This document shows, in pieces, positions 22,451-34,766 of a stretch of 64,000 nucleotides of DNA. The first letter of the stretch is position 1. Each line of letters starts with the position of its first letter. Location: contig NC_058194.1 of NCBI RefSeq assembly GCF_907165205.1, positions 21,080,856 to 21,144,855 on the forward strand, given 5' to 3'. Source of the DNA: Coccinella septempunctata. Lineage: Eukaryota; Arthropoda; Insecta; Coleoptera; Coccinellidae. The notes under the pieces were generated by a model. The model searched no databases, was not told the origin of the DNA, and saw nothing but the letters and a program-made list of their open reading frames with translations. A program made the position numbers and the translations under genes.

Positions 22451-23326
22451 TACAGGGTGTTTTCAAAGGTGATGCTCTTTTTTGACAGAAGGTAGAACTC
22501 ATCCAAAAGAGTCGTTTAACCAAGAATTGTCTATATAAAATATCTAAGATGGCTGAGATACAACCCCTAGAAGTTCGACAAAATTTCATTGAATTCCAAG
22601 TACGGACTGTGGAAGGTGACTCCGTTATCGCAAAAACGGAACAAAACATAAACAATGAATGGTTCAGTACCAAGTTCATCGGATTAGATGCATCAGGTCA
22701 CTTTTGAGAGTATCATAATTGTTGTGTCGTGCAATTTAGGGTGAAAAGAAAATGTAGAAAATCGAGGCAGTTTCTTGAAAGTGCTCATGTTAGTTATGTT
22801 GAAAAAGAGCTCCCCATTTCATCCCATTTTTACGACGAATGTTGGAATGTTCGAACAAGAAGATTGTGATGCACATTGTGAAAAAATTCGTGAATAATTT
22901 AGACGAATTTTATTGGTGATATTTTGATGTATTATGCTATTTTGCACACTTGTGTCCTAATTCTCTTCTGTCCATTGGTATCGAAATGAGCCATTTCGTA
23001 AAATCATGTAAGTTACTGAAAAATAATGCGAGAACAATTCGGCAATCCTAAGTTTCCACTTTCATTACCACGTAAATATCGAACGAGCCAATATCCTTAA
23101 CGAAACCACATGGTCGAATCAGGAAATAAGTTTTTTCCACTGCTTTGCTATAATTCAGATAACAAACGGTCTAGGGTCGTATTAGTATCTATTTCAGTAA
23201 TCATTTTCAATTTTTCCTTCAAATTTGTCATTTTGAAAGTTTTGTATAGGGGATTTTTGGTGAAACGCATTTTGACCAGTTTAACCTTCTGTTGAAAAAA
23301 ACCTCACCTTCAAACACACCCTGTGT
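22451..23326 (+). mobile_element. ACAGGGTGT-ended repeat element, copy 2
   Basis: Direct-orientation copy of 10911-11791 from TACAGGGTGTTTTCAAAGG to CACACCCTGTGTA. It differs by small indels (for example a deletion after AAACATAAAC) and point changes. Confidence 0.8.
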
Positions 23327-23439
23327 AACTAAAAATAATATCAAGCAATTTATGAAACAGAGACTTAATGCCTTTCCTTCTTTCGAAGATCTGTTATATA
23401 TCATGAAAGTGCTGAGAGGACATGCAGAAAAAATATTAT

Positions 23440-23930
23440 TGCCTGTATGAACTGGCAGTTATATATTATTGCCAGTTCAAACAGACAAATATACATAATT
23501 GCCAGTTATATAAAAAATTTGCCAGTTCAAATGACAATTATCCATGATTTCCATGTAAACTGGCAATTAAATAAGTACTTATTTTACGTATGTCTGTTAG
23601 AACACGCAGTAATGCATAATTTTCAGTTCAAACTGGCAATTATAGAAAAAAATTTCCAGTTCAAATGACAATCGTACATGATTTCTATGTAAACTGGCAA
23701 TTACTTATTTTATGTATATGTATATATAATTTTCAGTTTGAACTTGCAATTATGCATAGTTGTCAGTTCAAACTGATCATTAAGTATAATTTCCAGTTAA
23801 ATCTGGCAATTACATATATGTAATTGTCAGTTCAAACTGTCAGTACCTAATAATAAGCATAATTGCCATAACTAGTTCAAACTGAAAATTATGTATAATT
23901 ACTGGTCAAAATTGGCAATTATAATATTTT
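23440..23930. repeat. Degenerate array of palindromic TGCCAGTT..AACTGGCA units
   Basis: Roughly 490 bases in which TTGCCAGTTCAAAC, AACTGGCAATTA and TTTCAGTTCAAACTGGC variants recur every 25-60 bases in both orientations, separated by AT-rich filler. The core is itself a palindrome, so each unit can form a hairpin. The filler is neither constant in length nor unique. Confidence 0.75.
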
Positions 23931-24809
23931 ACTGCATATCCGATCAGCACTTTCCAATACTCTGATTTATAAAGATTAAATTTTCTATGAAACTACATAT
24001 TGCTCAATAAAAACAACGACTGTTTAACACAATACTACAAAATAGATCACACCCAAATTTGCTATTAAAAACGTGTTATTAATGGAGAATTGTGTCCTTT
24101 CATCGTTTTGTGTACTTTTACTTGAAATGTTTTATTCTTTTGTCACACAATTCCTACAAATGCCATTATTTGTGTGGTTGGTGCTTACTTTACAATAAAT
24201 CAAGTTGAAAGGAGCCGACTAAAGGTTTGCTAGACTTTTTACATGATTTTCACGTTTGCCCATTTGTTGCCATGCGTTGAATTTTTTTATTCATGTTAAT
24301 TTCATAGCCTCTAGTGGCCAAATACATTAAAGTTTTGTGTTGGCGGACCCACATGAATTCATCTTTTTAATCTATGGCAATTTTCAAATATACAACTATT
24401 TAAAATTTACTTTTTTAAAGGTTTTCATATAAAAATTGATTCTTTGTAGCATCAAACTGCTACTGGTTTTTTGATTAAGCAGTAAAAAAGTTGGGTCAAC
24501 CAGGTAATTCTGAAAAACTCAACGAAAAAAGGTATCTTCAACCAAAGTGGTCTTAAAAAATAATATCTTGGCAAACGAAATTTTCGCCTTAAAATTTATC
24601 TGTCTACCCATGAAAAAATTATCACAAATACTCATATTAATACGAGTTCATGCTTGAACTGAGTGTCTAAAAAACTCTAGACAATATCGGTTTAAATATT
24701 TCGAAAAGTTTCGCTAGGTTTACGCAACTACATAAACTTCTTTTTATAATTGCCTTCAATAATTAGTTTTAAAAAAATGTGAATAAATATATAATTATTT
24801 TTCAGTTCT
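23931..24809. other. AT-rich, no gene seen
   Basis: No coding exon or recognisable repeat on either strand. Confidence 0.4.
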
Positions 24810-25062
24810 TTTTTTGGGAAAATCTATCGAAACGATCCAACCAAATCAGAATTTCGTGAAACTGAATTATGTATATCCACAGATTGGCCGTCATCCAATT
24901 ACACCTCAACCGATCGCACATCCCTCAGCACTGCTTATTAACAACACTAATCACCAAAAAGCCGGAAAATCGGATCAGTCAACACAAAAACGCCGACAAT
25001 GGGCAGCCCGCATTGTAATATCGGGTTGCATTTACAGTCTTCAACAATCCACGGCCAACTGA
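24810..25062 (+). CDS. Possible exon of unknown function
   Basis: A GC-richer block after a TTTTTCAG acceptor-like string at about 24800-24807 is open for about 85 codons to the stop near 25062. It reads KSIETIQPNQNFVKLNYVYP, contains GRHPITPQPIAHPSALL and ends SLQQSTAN. It is polar, without a recognised motif. It could be a terminal exon or a transposon fragment; composition is the main argument. Confidence 0.25.
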
Positions 25063-25635
25063 GGGGGTGGCATAGACATGGGAGGGTTGCATTGCTTTGC
25101 ACTGTCGCCCGATTGTAACCAATCTCACGCTTCAAGTTATTACCTTAATCAAACACCGACAGGGTGGATGGACCCAGGGACGAACTAGAATGAATTGAAA
25201 TGGAACTTCGATCTGATACATATTTACGAAGGTTTATCACCTCACACTTCACACATCATCCCCCATTGAAGCTGCATTCTCGGTGCCTGCAAATTCTAGT
25301 CAACCACATCCTACATTCAGCTCATTGCATATGCAAATTCATTTTCAGTCTTCTTCAGGACCACTGAACTATTCTAGTCGTCATGTTTCCATGTTTGTTC
25401 TCAAATTAGTCAACAACAATCTAGAGTGCATATCTCAAATCCCCAATATAAATTTTAAAGCACGTTAGGAGATTTACGCACAGTTGCAAGAATGTCAATT
25501 TCAATTTAATGATCCTTTACAATTTTAAACGTCCATTAATATGCACTGTTCAATGTTCTATCTTATTTTGCTGACGAGGGGCCAATCAACTTCGAATTTA
25601 TGCCGACATGGAAAGAAATGGCTTCTTAGGAAAAA

Positions 25636-26320
25636 CTGCAATTGAATTTTAAAATTCATTTGGATTTGGAAAGTTTACATTTGAAATTAAAATCGAGGAA
25701 GAATATACTTCACAAATTAGCTGGTATTTCATGTGGTTTTCATCACACTTGGTACGGTAGCTTTGGCCTCAGTTTTTCTGCTTCTGAGTACTGTTGCTCT
25801 GTTTGGTTCAACAGTGCTCACGTCAATAAAATCGATACCGTACTCAATGATTCTATGAAGATTGTTACTGGAATTATCATATCTACACCTCTTACAATGG
25901 TTACTCGTTCTTTCAAACATCGTACTACCTCATGTTCGCCGACAGGTGACAGTCTCGAAGTCTTGGAATAAATTCCATTCCTTCCCAAATTAATTCCTAA
26001 TTTAATCATATACACCAGATTCTAGAAGTACCAGATTGAAATCTCGTGAGCCTTTATGAACTAATGATTTTCTATATTCATATAAGAGTCACAAAAAATT
26101 TTGGCAATCAGAATGGAATTCTTGTAATCTCCTTAATAAAGGTTTGATTATTGATCCTTCAAAAAAGGCCCTGGATTTGATCTTCCTAGAAAAATTTGAT
26201 GTACGCTAAGCCGACTGGCCATGGTAAGTGTAATAGCTTGCTCTTAAGATGGAATGCTGTTGATAGTCCGAGATGTCAGTCTGGCGCAGAAGTAGAGACT
26301 ATAGACCACATAGGCACATA
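25636..26320 (+). mobile_element. Decayed jockey-like LINE reverse transcriptase C-terminus
   Basis: Translation in shifting frames gives the expected series: LESLHLKLKSRKNILHKLAG, then SASEYCCSVWFNSAHVNKID and VLNDSMKIVTGIIISTPL, then after stops KGPGFDLPRK, LSRLAM and a residue of the C-terminal cysteine knuckle (RCQSGAEVETIDHI). The order matches jockey-type ORF2 ends in insects. Several stops and frameshifts make it inactive. It ends at the MITE at 26321. Confidence 0.75.
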
Positions 26321-26470
26321 GGGTGTGTTCATAAACTTACTCCGAGAGTAGAGTATGAGTATGGTCATGCTCAGAGAGCATACTCTGAGGAACTAAAAGT
26401 ACGTTTGTGAACGCTTCGGGTAATCAGAGCTTACTCAGAGCTTGCTCTGAGTAAGTTTGTGAACGCAACC
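26321..26470. mobile_element. 150-bp MITE with inverted termini
   Basis: Left end GGGTGTGTTCATAAACTTAC and right end GTAAGTTTGTGAACGCAACC pair after reverse complementing. The interior is made of GAGAGTA/CTCAGAG motifs in both orientations, so the whole element folds. Confidence 0.7.
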
Positions 26471-27139
26471 TTAGTAAAGATTTGCAGAAAATATAAATTT
26501 CAGGGTGGTTTCGAAGGAACCACGAACCACGAAGGAATTCGTTATCCGATTCTTTTTTGAGATGGTTACAAATTTCAAAATTATTTAATGCGAAATATAA
26601 AATTCAATAGCTCTCCTGTATTTTCATTCTTTTTTGTTTTCAGATTATTCTCACTTCGTCAACCATCATGGTAGAAAGAATAGGTTTTTGGATTTGTCCT
26701 ATGAAGAAGATGTCCTTCAATATAACAATTTCAGCTTATTCTTTGCACAAATTCATCATCATTACACTTATACGGGCAGACAGAGAGTTTTTTCCGAGGA
26801 TTTTATCTCTGTTTTTATATATCATACGAAGATATGTATCTATGGCACCTCGTTGATAATAGAGTGAGAAGACGAAAAAATTTTCAAAAGCTCGACGAGT
26901 TTGATAGGGTGCGAATAATGGGCTTAATTAAGGCTGGTAACTTATTGGAGCATTAAAAGAACTTGTGAGGTTGTTGATAGCTGTTGGAAATTTTCTCGTC
27001 TTCTCACTCTATAGGCATGATAACACAAAAACTTGCTCGAAAAACTTATCGTTTCTTATCCTGGCTTAAACAGATATATTCGTATAGATAGTCTCAAATG
27101 AATTTTTTCATATATTCCATAATCATTACCTACTTCTCT
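26471..27139. other. Intergenic, no gene seen
   Basis: Overlapping short frames at 26634-26867 look random. A short inverted repeat, CTATTATCAACGAGG-like versus GAGAAGACGAAAAAATTTTC, surrounds 26855-27010. No exon recognised. Confidence 0.35.
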
Positions 27140-27283
27140 ACTGTCGATATATTGAGACTTCTATCTTTCAGTCAAAAGAAAACAATCTAGAAATCTTGTT
27201 CCATTGAAGCATGACCAAATTGTCGAGTCTGTCTTTCACAACTAGAGGGGCCTCTTACAAGATCGATTTTACAACGAAAGATC
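27140..27283. repeat. Direct repeat, copy A (pair with 28335-28477)
   Basis: Shares TGTCGATATATTGAGACTTC, CTTGTTCCATTGAAGCATGA and AGAGGGGCCTCTTACAAGAT with 28335-28477. Confidence 0.85.
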
Positions 27284-27510
27284 TCCACTGAATGATTGTA
27301 GCTCCAGGCAGAATGCCTCAAGGCGCTGTTACGGCCCTGTCGCTTCCCTCCTCGTCGCATCGCAGAATCAAGCTGGCTGTTCCGTTCGGAGAATCCCCCG
27401 TAATTCCCTTCGCTATTTGGCGGATGACTCATCGGTCCAGTAAGGGAATCCAATTGGAATCCCCCGTAAGGACAACTTGTATTTAATTCTTCGCATTTGG
27501 CACGTGCTAC
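27187..27510 (-). CDS. Possible minus-strand exon with a YGGF-containing repeat
   Basis: On the minus strand a GC-rich block from about 27505 is open to a stop near 27190. It reads CEELNTSCPYGGFQLDSLTG, then NYGGFSERNSQLDSAMRRGG, then RNSALRHSAWSYNHS and, inside the direct repeat, KIDLVRGPSSCERQTRQFGH. The repeated YGGF..QLDS segment is an internal duplication. The last ~35 residues are partly preserved in frame in the second repeat copy at 28340-28477. No clear acceptor or start was found, so this may be a broken exon. Function unknown. Confidence 0.3.
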   Translation of the reverse strand, partial: VARAKCEELNTSCPYGGFQLDSLTGPMSHPPNSEGNYGGFSERNSQLDSAMRRGGKRQGRNSALRHSAWSYNHSVEIFRCKIDLVRGPSSCERQTRQFGHASMEQDF

Positions 27511-27689
27511 TCACTCACTCTGTTGCATCCTGGCTCCCGGATTGTGGGTAGTCATCGGTTTATTGCACCACGATGGCTGATTCATAAAAATGCATATGGT
27601 GCAATTTATATTGTAAATGATGTTGGGGGTGATGTTATCGTTTTCTTAATTTTCCGGTGGCTCCAAAGCAATGCACCCTTGAATATCGT

Positions 27690-28120
27690 CCGAAATATGT
27701 TGACGTACCTATGTGAGATGGGGAGAAATAATGACTAAAATTATTCGAAATATTTTCAATCCCTTGTTCACCTAATCGGAAATTTTGAAGAGAATTCACG
27801 TCTTCTCAATTATTCGAATCATTTCAACATTCACTTTGGAATTAAAAAAATATCAGGTCATCCCAGAATAAATAAATGATCCTGAAACACCTCATAGAAA
27901 AGCTATTGGTTTCATTGAAAAAGAATGATCCGAAATATGTTGAAACATACCCTATGTGAGATGGGGAGAAATAATGACTTATTCGAAATTATTCGAAAAA
28001 TCTTTAATCCTCAATTCTCAATTAATCGTTTTCAACTTTCACTTTGCAATAAAAAAATGGTTATCCCAGAATAAATAGATGATCCTGAAGCACCTCATAA
28101 AAAAGCAATTGGTTTCGTTG
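27690..28120. repeat. Tandem duplication of ~230 bp
   Basis: Two successive units begin TCCGAAATATGTTGA at about 27689 and 27928, share TGTGAGATGGGGAGAAATAA and end in CCCAGAATAAATA blocks with CTCATAGAAAAGC/CTCATAAAAAAGC. Confidence 0.7.
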
Positions 28121-28334
28121 AAAAAAAGTCTATTTCCTGTAGAAATGTTTTTTTGTCTTATTTTGACTTTCTGAACCTATGTATATCCAAATTTATTTCC
28201 ATAAATACTGGATAGAATCCCTGCATAGAAGGCGGAAATTAGACTGCAATGACTGCATTCATAAGGGTTTCTACATATCTGTTCGTATATTCCATGAAAG
28301 ATATTTGATTTCTTTGTGGTACACAGAAATGCAA

Positions 28335-28580
28335 CTGTCGATATATTGAGACTTCTATCTTTCAGTCATAGGGAAGAAGCAAGAAATCTTGTTCCATTGA
28401 AGCATGACCAAATTCAAGCCAAGTCTGTCTTTCACAACAAGAGGGGCCTCTTACAAGATCGATTTTACAACTAAAGGCGGAAATTCGACTGCATTCTTGA
28501 GGGTTTCTACATATCTGTTCGTATATTCCATGAAAAATCGTTGATTCATTTGTGGTACACAGAGATGCAACGTGGTGAAG
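28335..28580. repeat. Direct repeat, copy B, with a second duplicated block
   Basis: 28335-28477 repeats 27140-27283. The following block 28475-28570 (GGGTTTCTACATATCTGTTC, ATATTCCATGAAA, GTGGTACACAGA) repeats 28230-28330. The region has grown by several local duplications. Confidence 0.75.
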
Positions 28581-29589
28581 TAGAAATCATTAATTTGAAC
28601 AAAAAGGCATTACCAGAGGGAATAGTTTTTTGTTTGTTTTTTTTTTTCAGAGCGTCTAATAGCTCCTCTATGAGGTTTCATCTATTCTGGGATATCCTTT
28701 ATATACAGGGTGGGCCATCCATAACTTTCCACCCCGAATTTTGAGCTTTGGGATGGAATAACGAAAAAACGCTCAGACAGGTCAAATTTTGTTGAAAGGG
28801 GAACAAGTAAGGGTGTTCAAATGAGTTTGATATCACTACCCCTCTAGCCGCAACCCCTAACAGCTCTCATTTTTGAATAGGGAAAAGGGGTCGAGCAGCA
28901 CCTTGTTAGAAAAGCAATTCAATTTTCTACATGAGTGTTTTTTGTTTGATCGCTTTATTAAAATAATGTAAATTTATACTGTGTAATTTTCTATCGAAAA
29001 ACGTTGCATAAACTCTGTCGTAGGTACCTATATAATATTTCATTGTAAGAAAACATGAAGATAACTTGATATCACATTTTGTATATGGAGAAATTATAGT
29101 ACCCACCTTTCCTCCAAACTCAAAAATGTATGGAGCTGAATAATCTCTAGGTAAACTTGTTGAAGTAAATCTATACCTAATCGAGATTTGCAAAGAAATG
29201 TTTTAAACTCATTCTTTCCTATCGGAATGAAAGCCTATAGATTATGTAGAATACTCTCAAATGCTCTTACAAGAGAAACATACAGAGTTTTTACACATTC
29301 TTGAAATTTTTAGTGATCCAATAATAATTCCATAAACATCAATTATTATAATCCAAAATACTGCATCGCTCGAATCGAAAGAGAGGGAAAATATCTCTCG
29401 TCTCGAAGTCTGGTCTTCCTAGTGCACTGAACCAAGATAATCATCTTAGTGTTGCACAAATCCTGCGGGATTCAACATCAGACCAACTTTAAATTTACAA
29501 GCAACATTTCGAGAGTTCTCGACTATAAATTTCAAATGTCCGGACAATGTACTGCTGAACAACCACCCCACAGACATTTCCATGTATAA
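28581..29589. other. Intergenic with an ACAGGGTGGGCC-type fragment
   Basis: About 28704-28900 starts ATACAGGGTGGGCCATCCAT, a terminus-like fragment of another insect repeat. About 29400-29590 resembles the sequence around 18300-18500 and belongs to the duplicated segment described next. No gene seen. Confidence 0.4.
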
Positions 29590-30921
29590 GAATACTTGTT
29601 TAGTTTGACTTAGGACTTGCTGATATATGCCAGAAACCTTCGTAAGAGATTGGTTCGCAATATCTCCAAGAATAAAAAGTTTTTGGGAATGAAGATTGTC
29701 AACTTTTAAAGCTTATTTCCTGATGAAAAAATTGAACACCGATTAGGTCAAATTCTTGTTAGAATCTAACAGGAGTCTATAGAATGAGGAAAGCCTAACA
29801 TTATCAACTGAACAAAAATATTATAGCACTCCCATCTCTGTATTAAAAACAACAATGCACTGCTTATATAATTGCTAATTAGAAGAACTTAATAATGCAG
29901 ATATTCCAACGTAATTAATCTGAGACGACAAGAAAAAAGTCCTAGAGGAATTATGTTTCCGTTAGAATTCTCCTTCTCAAATTAGGTGCAGATATCCATT
30001 TAACACGCAATTAAATATCAAGAGGGATTCAGCTTGCTTCTTTCCCTCTCCAGTTGGCAGTATTACAATTTTCCCTTGTGATTTTGGGATCATTCACTCT
30101 GTCAATTTAGAAAGGTAGCATATTCAATATCTCGGCCATGCAAAATCAGAAAAAATGTAAAAAGAAGTAAACTTTGGGTCATAGAGGGACATTTTATACG
30201 TTTGGTTCCAATCAATTTGCATCAACACTATCAACCCTGTAAGCCTGATAACAGCAACCCCTAAAGTCTTAAATGGGAAGAGGGTTGAGTGACACTTGTT
30301 GTCGTTCTCAAAAATGCCATACACTCGACCTTTTTTATTAGTACATTCACTACTTTCAAGAGAGTGGAATAGTAGATAACGATAGCAAGAGTTGCTATAA
30401 AATATGAAAATAATGAAAAATTATTCACTATAAAAGATTTTGAAAAAGTACTTAAACAACAATTTCAAACTCTGCCATTACGTTTTTGAAAACTTCAACT
30501 TGAATTTTTCGGCATGCTGTGCGTATTCTTCTCTAAATTCTTCTACATCACGGGTGTTTTATACACAACCGGAACCGACTTTAATTGTTTCCAGAGGAAA
30601 AAATATAATATAATTAAAATTCAGTGTCTTTTTTATATGTTCATGATTTTATACAATTTCTAATGAATATTGGTGTCATTTCCAAGAAATCGAATCATAT
30701 GAATTAACTGAGAGGAGTCACCATTGCCATTACAAAGTTCTCATCTCCCTTTTTCATCCTTGCTGACATGCAATAAATCTTTTCTCAGCTTTCGAATCGG
30801 TAGGGAATTTATCTGAGGTGTTATCTCCAGAAGGAACTCCGGAAATTGGCCTACTTTTCACCTTCCTGATTAGTTTGGAGGGGTAAGTCGAATTCAAAGA
30901 CGGTCGATTCAAATGAAACAT
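29590..30921 (-). pseudogene. Decayed copy of exons 1-2 of the 185-aa gene
   Basis: Minus-strand 30921 to about 30730 reads MFHLNRPSLNS, then KSRPISG and DKFPTDSKAEK, matching exon 1 of the gene at 16210-22231, but a one-base loss after AEK shifts the frame and an eight-codon block near the start is missing. About 29712-29590 matches exon 2 at both ends (GTTGACAATCTTCATTCC; TATCAGCAAGTCCTAAG), but the splice donor has become AAGTCA and the middle is scrambled. Flanking intron sequence also matches, so this is a segmental rather than a processed copy. The counterpart of exon 3 was not found. Confidence 0.75.
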
Positions 30922-31747
30922 CGTTAAATAGGTATAATAAGTTGGTAATTATTGTATCCCATATTTTAGTTTATTTAACTTTTGTATCTACACTCTCATG
31001 CTTGTTGAGTTGAGAGCGAAGGAACTTCTATCGAAATTTATGGTTTGATTAATAGTTCTACTGTAAAATACAGTTCATAGCGAATAAATGAAATAAATTA
31101 AATTTTTCAAATGCGCACACATCTATAAATATTTTTAATCTGAACATTGCAAGACATTAATTGAAAAATATTTCCACAATATATAGCTATAGGAACGAAC
31201 TGAATATCATCAGTTCCAGAACACAAATCACTCATTTTAATATATATCGCCAGCGGAACCCCCTTTATTACTATAGCCATATTCGGCTTGAAATTAGCTG
31301 CGAATGAATATTGTAACAGCATTTTAATCAGTGGAAGCCCTTTGTTGCTCCAAGCTATTTCAGCCTCTGTTTCGCTAGCTAGAATAACAATCATTTCGGT
31401 AACATTAATTATATAGGTACACACATTTTTCAGGTTAGTGTATCATTATACGGGATGAATGATATTCATTAATTATGTTTATCTACAATCAAAAATTGTA
31501 TATTGCGCACTCAAGTAGCGGTGTTATGTGTAATGACTGTATGACTGTAATGTTAGATGAAACTTATGCTACGTAGTATAATATGTAGCATAGTAAGTTG
31601 TATTGCTATTAGAGGTGTAGGAACTTTTTGAATCATTCTTATGAAAAATGTTACACTAAAGTGCCTATTTATCTTACACATGCTCGCAGATGTTTTCTGA
31701 GTACAGAACACAACTTCAGGAGTTTATGCTGCCTCTAAAATATATAT
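30922..31747. other. Intergenic, no gene seen
   Basis: AT-rich; the open frame at 31107-31424 (minus) has no recognisable motif or splice context. Confidence 0.4.
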
Positions 31748-33050
31748 GTTACGGCTAAAGATAGGTGTGCACATAAACTCAAGATTAGCCGGCTAAACTT
31801 AGGTTTAGCTTCGGCTATTTGCTAATGTTAGTTTCTTCTATCTTTAGTCGGCTAACTTAAGTGTAACCACATCCCATCGGCTAAAAATGTAGAAGCTAAT
31901 TGAAGAGAAGAAAATTATTGTGGCAAGGCTTGAGTTGCGCCAATTTTAGGCAATTAAAAAAATGTGAAAATATAGTAATATAATCAAACTATTAATGCAA
32001 TGGCATTCTTTGTATGAATTTTACATATTTTTAATAGCAGAAAAGCATTCTGTTAAGCAGTTGAGAAATTGAGAAAGAAGATATATTTGTTTCTACTGTG
32101 TCTCAACGTAATCTTATTAGCGAATCTAAAAATCTAAACGCCTCATGACAAAATTCGAGATGAACGTTGTATTTTGAGTGTGGGGGAAAACTAGGGTTAA
32201 TGGTTAGGTTTCTTTCATTTTGTTATTATTCATAATTTACAAGGGATTTGAATGAGCAAAAGGAGAGAATGATGAAGACTTCTTCATCAAAATATAAAAA
32301 TAAGTAGCAGTACCCAATCTTCTTTGTAGCTAACAGGACTATTTGGCTAATTGGCTGATAAACTGACGCACTTGAATCCTCCACGATGTTTCATTAAGGG
32401 TGGCGACAGGCCGTATTTCGGAATCCGTCTGTTCAATGAAATTTTCAACAAAATCAGCTAGAAAAAGTGTTTTAACTGTTTTCATATTCATGTTTTTTTT
32501 TGTTCTTTTTTGCAAAACTATTGGTTGGAGAGAAAATTTTTCCATAAACCCAATTATTGAATGGTAGGCAAAATATACTTCTGTTCACCGAAAAAATTCT
32601 CTATGTCTAATATCTTAATTTCATTTCCTTGTGAGGTCATATTCTGGTTTTTCACAGGACAATTGACTATCCATGTTCCTATTGCCCTGTGGAAAACTGT
32701 ATATCTAACTAACTAACTGTATGGAAACTGATTTAAATAAATTTAGGCTCGATTTGAAGACCATTAATCTACTTAACAGATGAAAATAACTCATTGAATG
32801 TTAAATTGCAAATCCATGGGCGTTATGTAACAAAAACTCATTACAATAGCATTCGATGCTATTTTGCATATTTCAATTATAAAAGACACACCACCTCTCC
32901 GCGTGTCCATCGAATACATTTTTAGCCGTTTTAGATTAGATTCCCTGACGCAAATGAATATTTTATCGAACTTTAGCCGGTCCTCGAATATAAACCTAAG
33001 TCTAGCCGGCTAATCTTAAGTTTATGCTCACACCTATCTTTAGCCGTAAC
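31748..33050. mobile_element. 1.3-kb element with ~60-bp terminal inverted repeats
   Basis: Left end GTTACGGCTAAAGATAGGTG and right end CACCTATCTTTAGCCGTAAC are inverted copies, and the match extends inward through TTAGCCGGCTA for about 60 bases. ATATAT flanks both sides, compatible with a short target duplication but also simply AT-rich. Inner GGCTAA/TTAGCC motifs repeat. No transposase was recognised; superfamily unassigned. Confidence 0.75.
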
Positions 33051-33363
33051 ATATATACTAGATACCTACTCTTTGTGTTATTGAGGAATCGAAAGGCATA
33101 AAAGTTTCAACGCTGATGTATGCCAAAAATGATAATTTGGATAAAAAGGTGGTTGTTTCGATTTTCTTGTAGAAGAGTAAATACTGGTTTTAGTAGTTTT
33201 TCGAGTGAAAAGATAAAAAGCGTTGTAGTGGTTGTTGAACTGGCAGTGCACTACAAAATTTTCAAAGATTTTTCATTATTTGACGAGAAGTAATTTTGAT
33301 GCGGAGCAAGATATATGTGAGAAATATTTCATAAGCTTTTCAGAAGGGATATACACTAAAATC

Positions 33364-34766
33364 CAGGCCCGGATCTAGGGGGGGCAAGCGGGGCGCTTGC
33401 CCCGGGCGTCAGCTTAAGGGGGCGCCAAAATCAGCCACAGGTTGAAATTTTTTTTTTAGTTTCTCGGAAAAAATTAATTTCCTAGAGCTAAAATTGAAAC
33501 TGTAGAATGGAAACATGATAAACCATCACTATGCCAAACATCTTCAAAATCAATGAGGGATCAATTGACTGTATATGTATTATTCAGTTATCTAGGAATG
33601 ACCGGGCCACTTGGGTGAAATAGCTTAAAAGATGGGATATGTCTACAATGTGTCGCAAACATAGAGCCAGTATTTTCTTTGCCTGGGGAATTACCGACTC
33701 ATCCCCATTTCAACTGGAACTAAGGGCCAAAATTTCCGATTTTTCATGGACCATAATTTAAAAACTAATCCTTTCAGCAAAATTCTGTTCGCATATTCAT
33801 AATCTACGCCCTCAATTTAGTAAATACAACAATATTGGTGGAAATCGTAGAGATCGAAAATTTTTCAAATTTTCCATACTGTATGGATTTTTTGAGAAAT
33901 ATTTTTGGTCTCCGACCGATCAAAACCAAATTCGTACTGTACACTAATACGAGGGCGTAGAACACGAATATGCAAACAGATATTTTTTTAAAATTAAGTT
34001 TTCAAGTTATGGTCGATGGAAAATCGGAAATTTTTGACCTTCGCGAAAAAAATTATAAAATCTAAACTGGTAGCGGTAGATGAATGAACTCTGGTTTTTT
34101 CTATTCGCAAAGAACCAATCTATCACAAAAAAATCAGCATATGACTAGTGCTTTTTTCTGGCTGCTACACCTCCTCAAAGTTGACCAATTTCTTCGAAAT
34201 TTTGCACTTAAAGTGATTTATTTCTCAAAATACCGATCCTACAAAAAATCAAATTGCATATTCGTGATCTACGACCTCGAATTAATACCTAAGTAAAATG
34301 ACCCGAGTCGATATATGTCGCTGAAAAAATTAATTTTCGTTCGGAATAATTTCGTTCGTAAAGCGCGGGTAAAAACGATAGGTGAGCGAGGGTTGCAAAC
34401 GACATTCTTGTAAAAACAAACTTTTTTATTTTTCGAACGATTTCAACCCGAGTCATTTTTTCTACTGATTCGTGGTCGAAGATTACGAATAAGCAATTAG
34501 ATTTTCCCTAAGATGAGTACTTTGGGAAAAAAAATAACTTTTAATGGAACAACGGGAAAAAATAAGAGTTATTTTTTTCCTAAAGTACTCATTTTAGGAA
34601 AAATCTAATTGCATATTCGTAATCAACGACCTCGAATTAGTGAAAATAATATCTCGGGTTGAAATCGCGATAACGAATATGCAATTATATTTCCTGAGAA
34701 ACTTAGAGGGGGGGGCGCCATCATGAATTTTTGCCCCGGTCAGAAAAAATCGTAGATCCGGGCCTG
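33364..34766. mobile_element. Non-autonomous hAT element with perfect 8-bp target duplication
   Basis: Terminal inverted repeats CAGGCCCGGATCTA and TAGATCCGGGCCTG are perfect over 14 bases. They are flanked by CTAAAATC at 33356-33363 and again at 34767-34774, an exact 8-bp target duplication, the hallmark of hAT transposition. Both subterminal regions carry GC-rich GGGGGGGC/GGGGCGCC blocks. The interior holds nested inverted segments (for example CCTAAGATGAGTACTTTGGG versus CCTAAAGTACTCATTTTAGG) and no transposase. Confidence 0.9.

Noticed and set aside
23440..23930. CRISPR-like array
   Set aside because: The recurring units are degenerate, occur in both orientations and have variable spacers, and the window is an intron-bearing animal genome.
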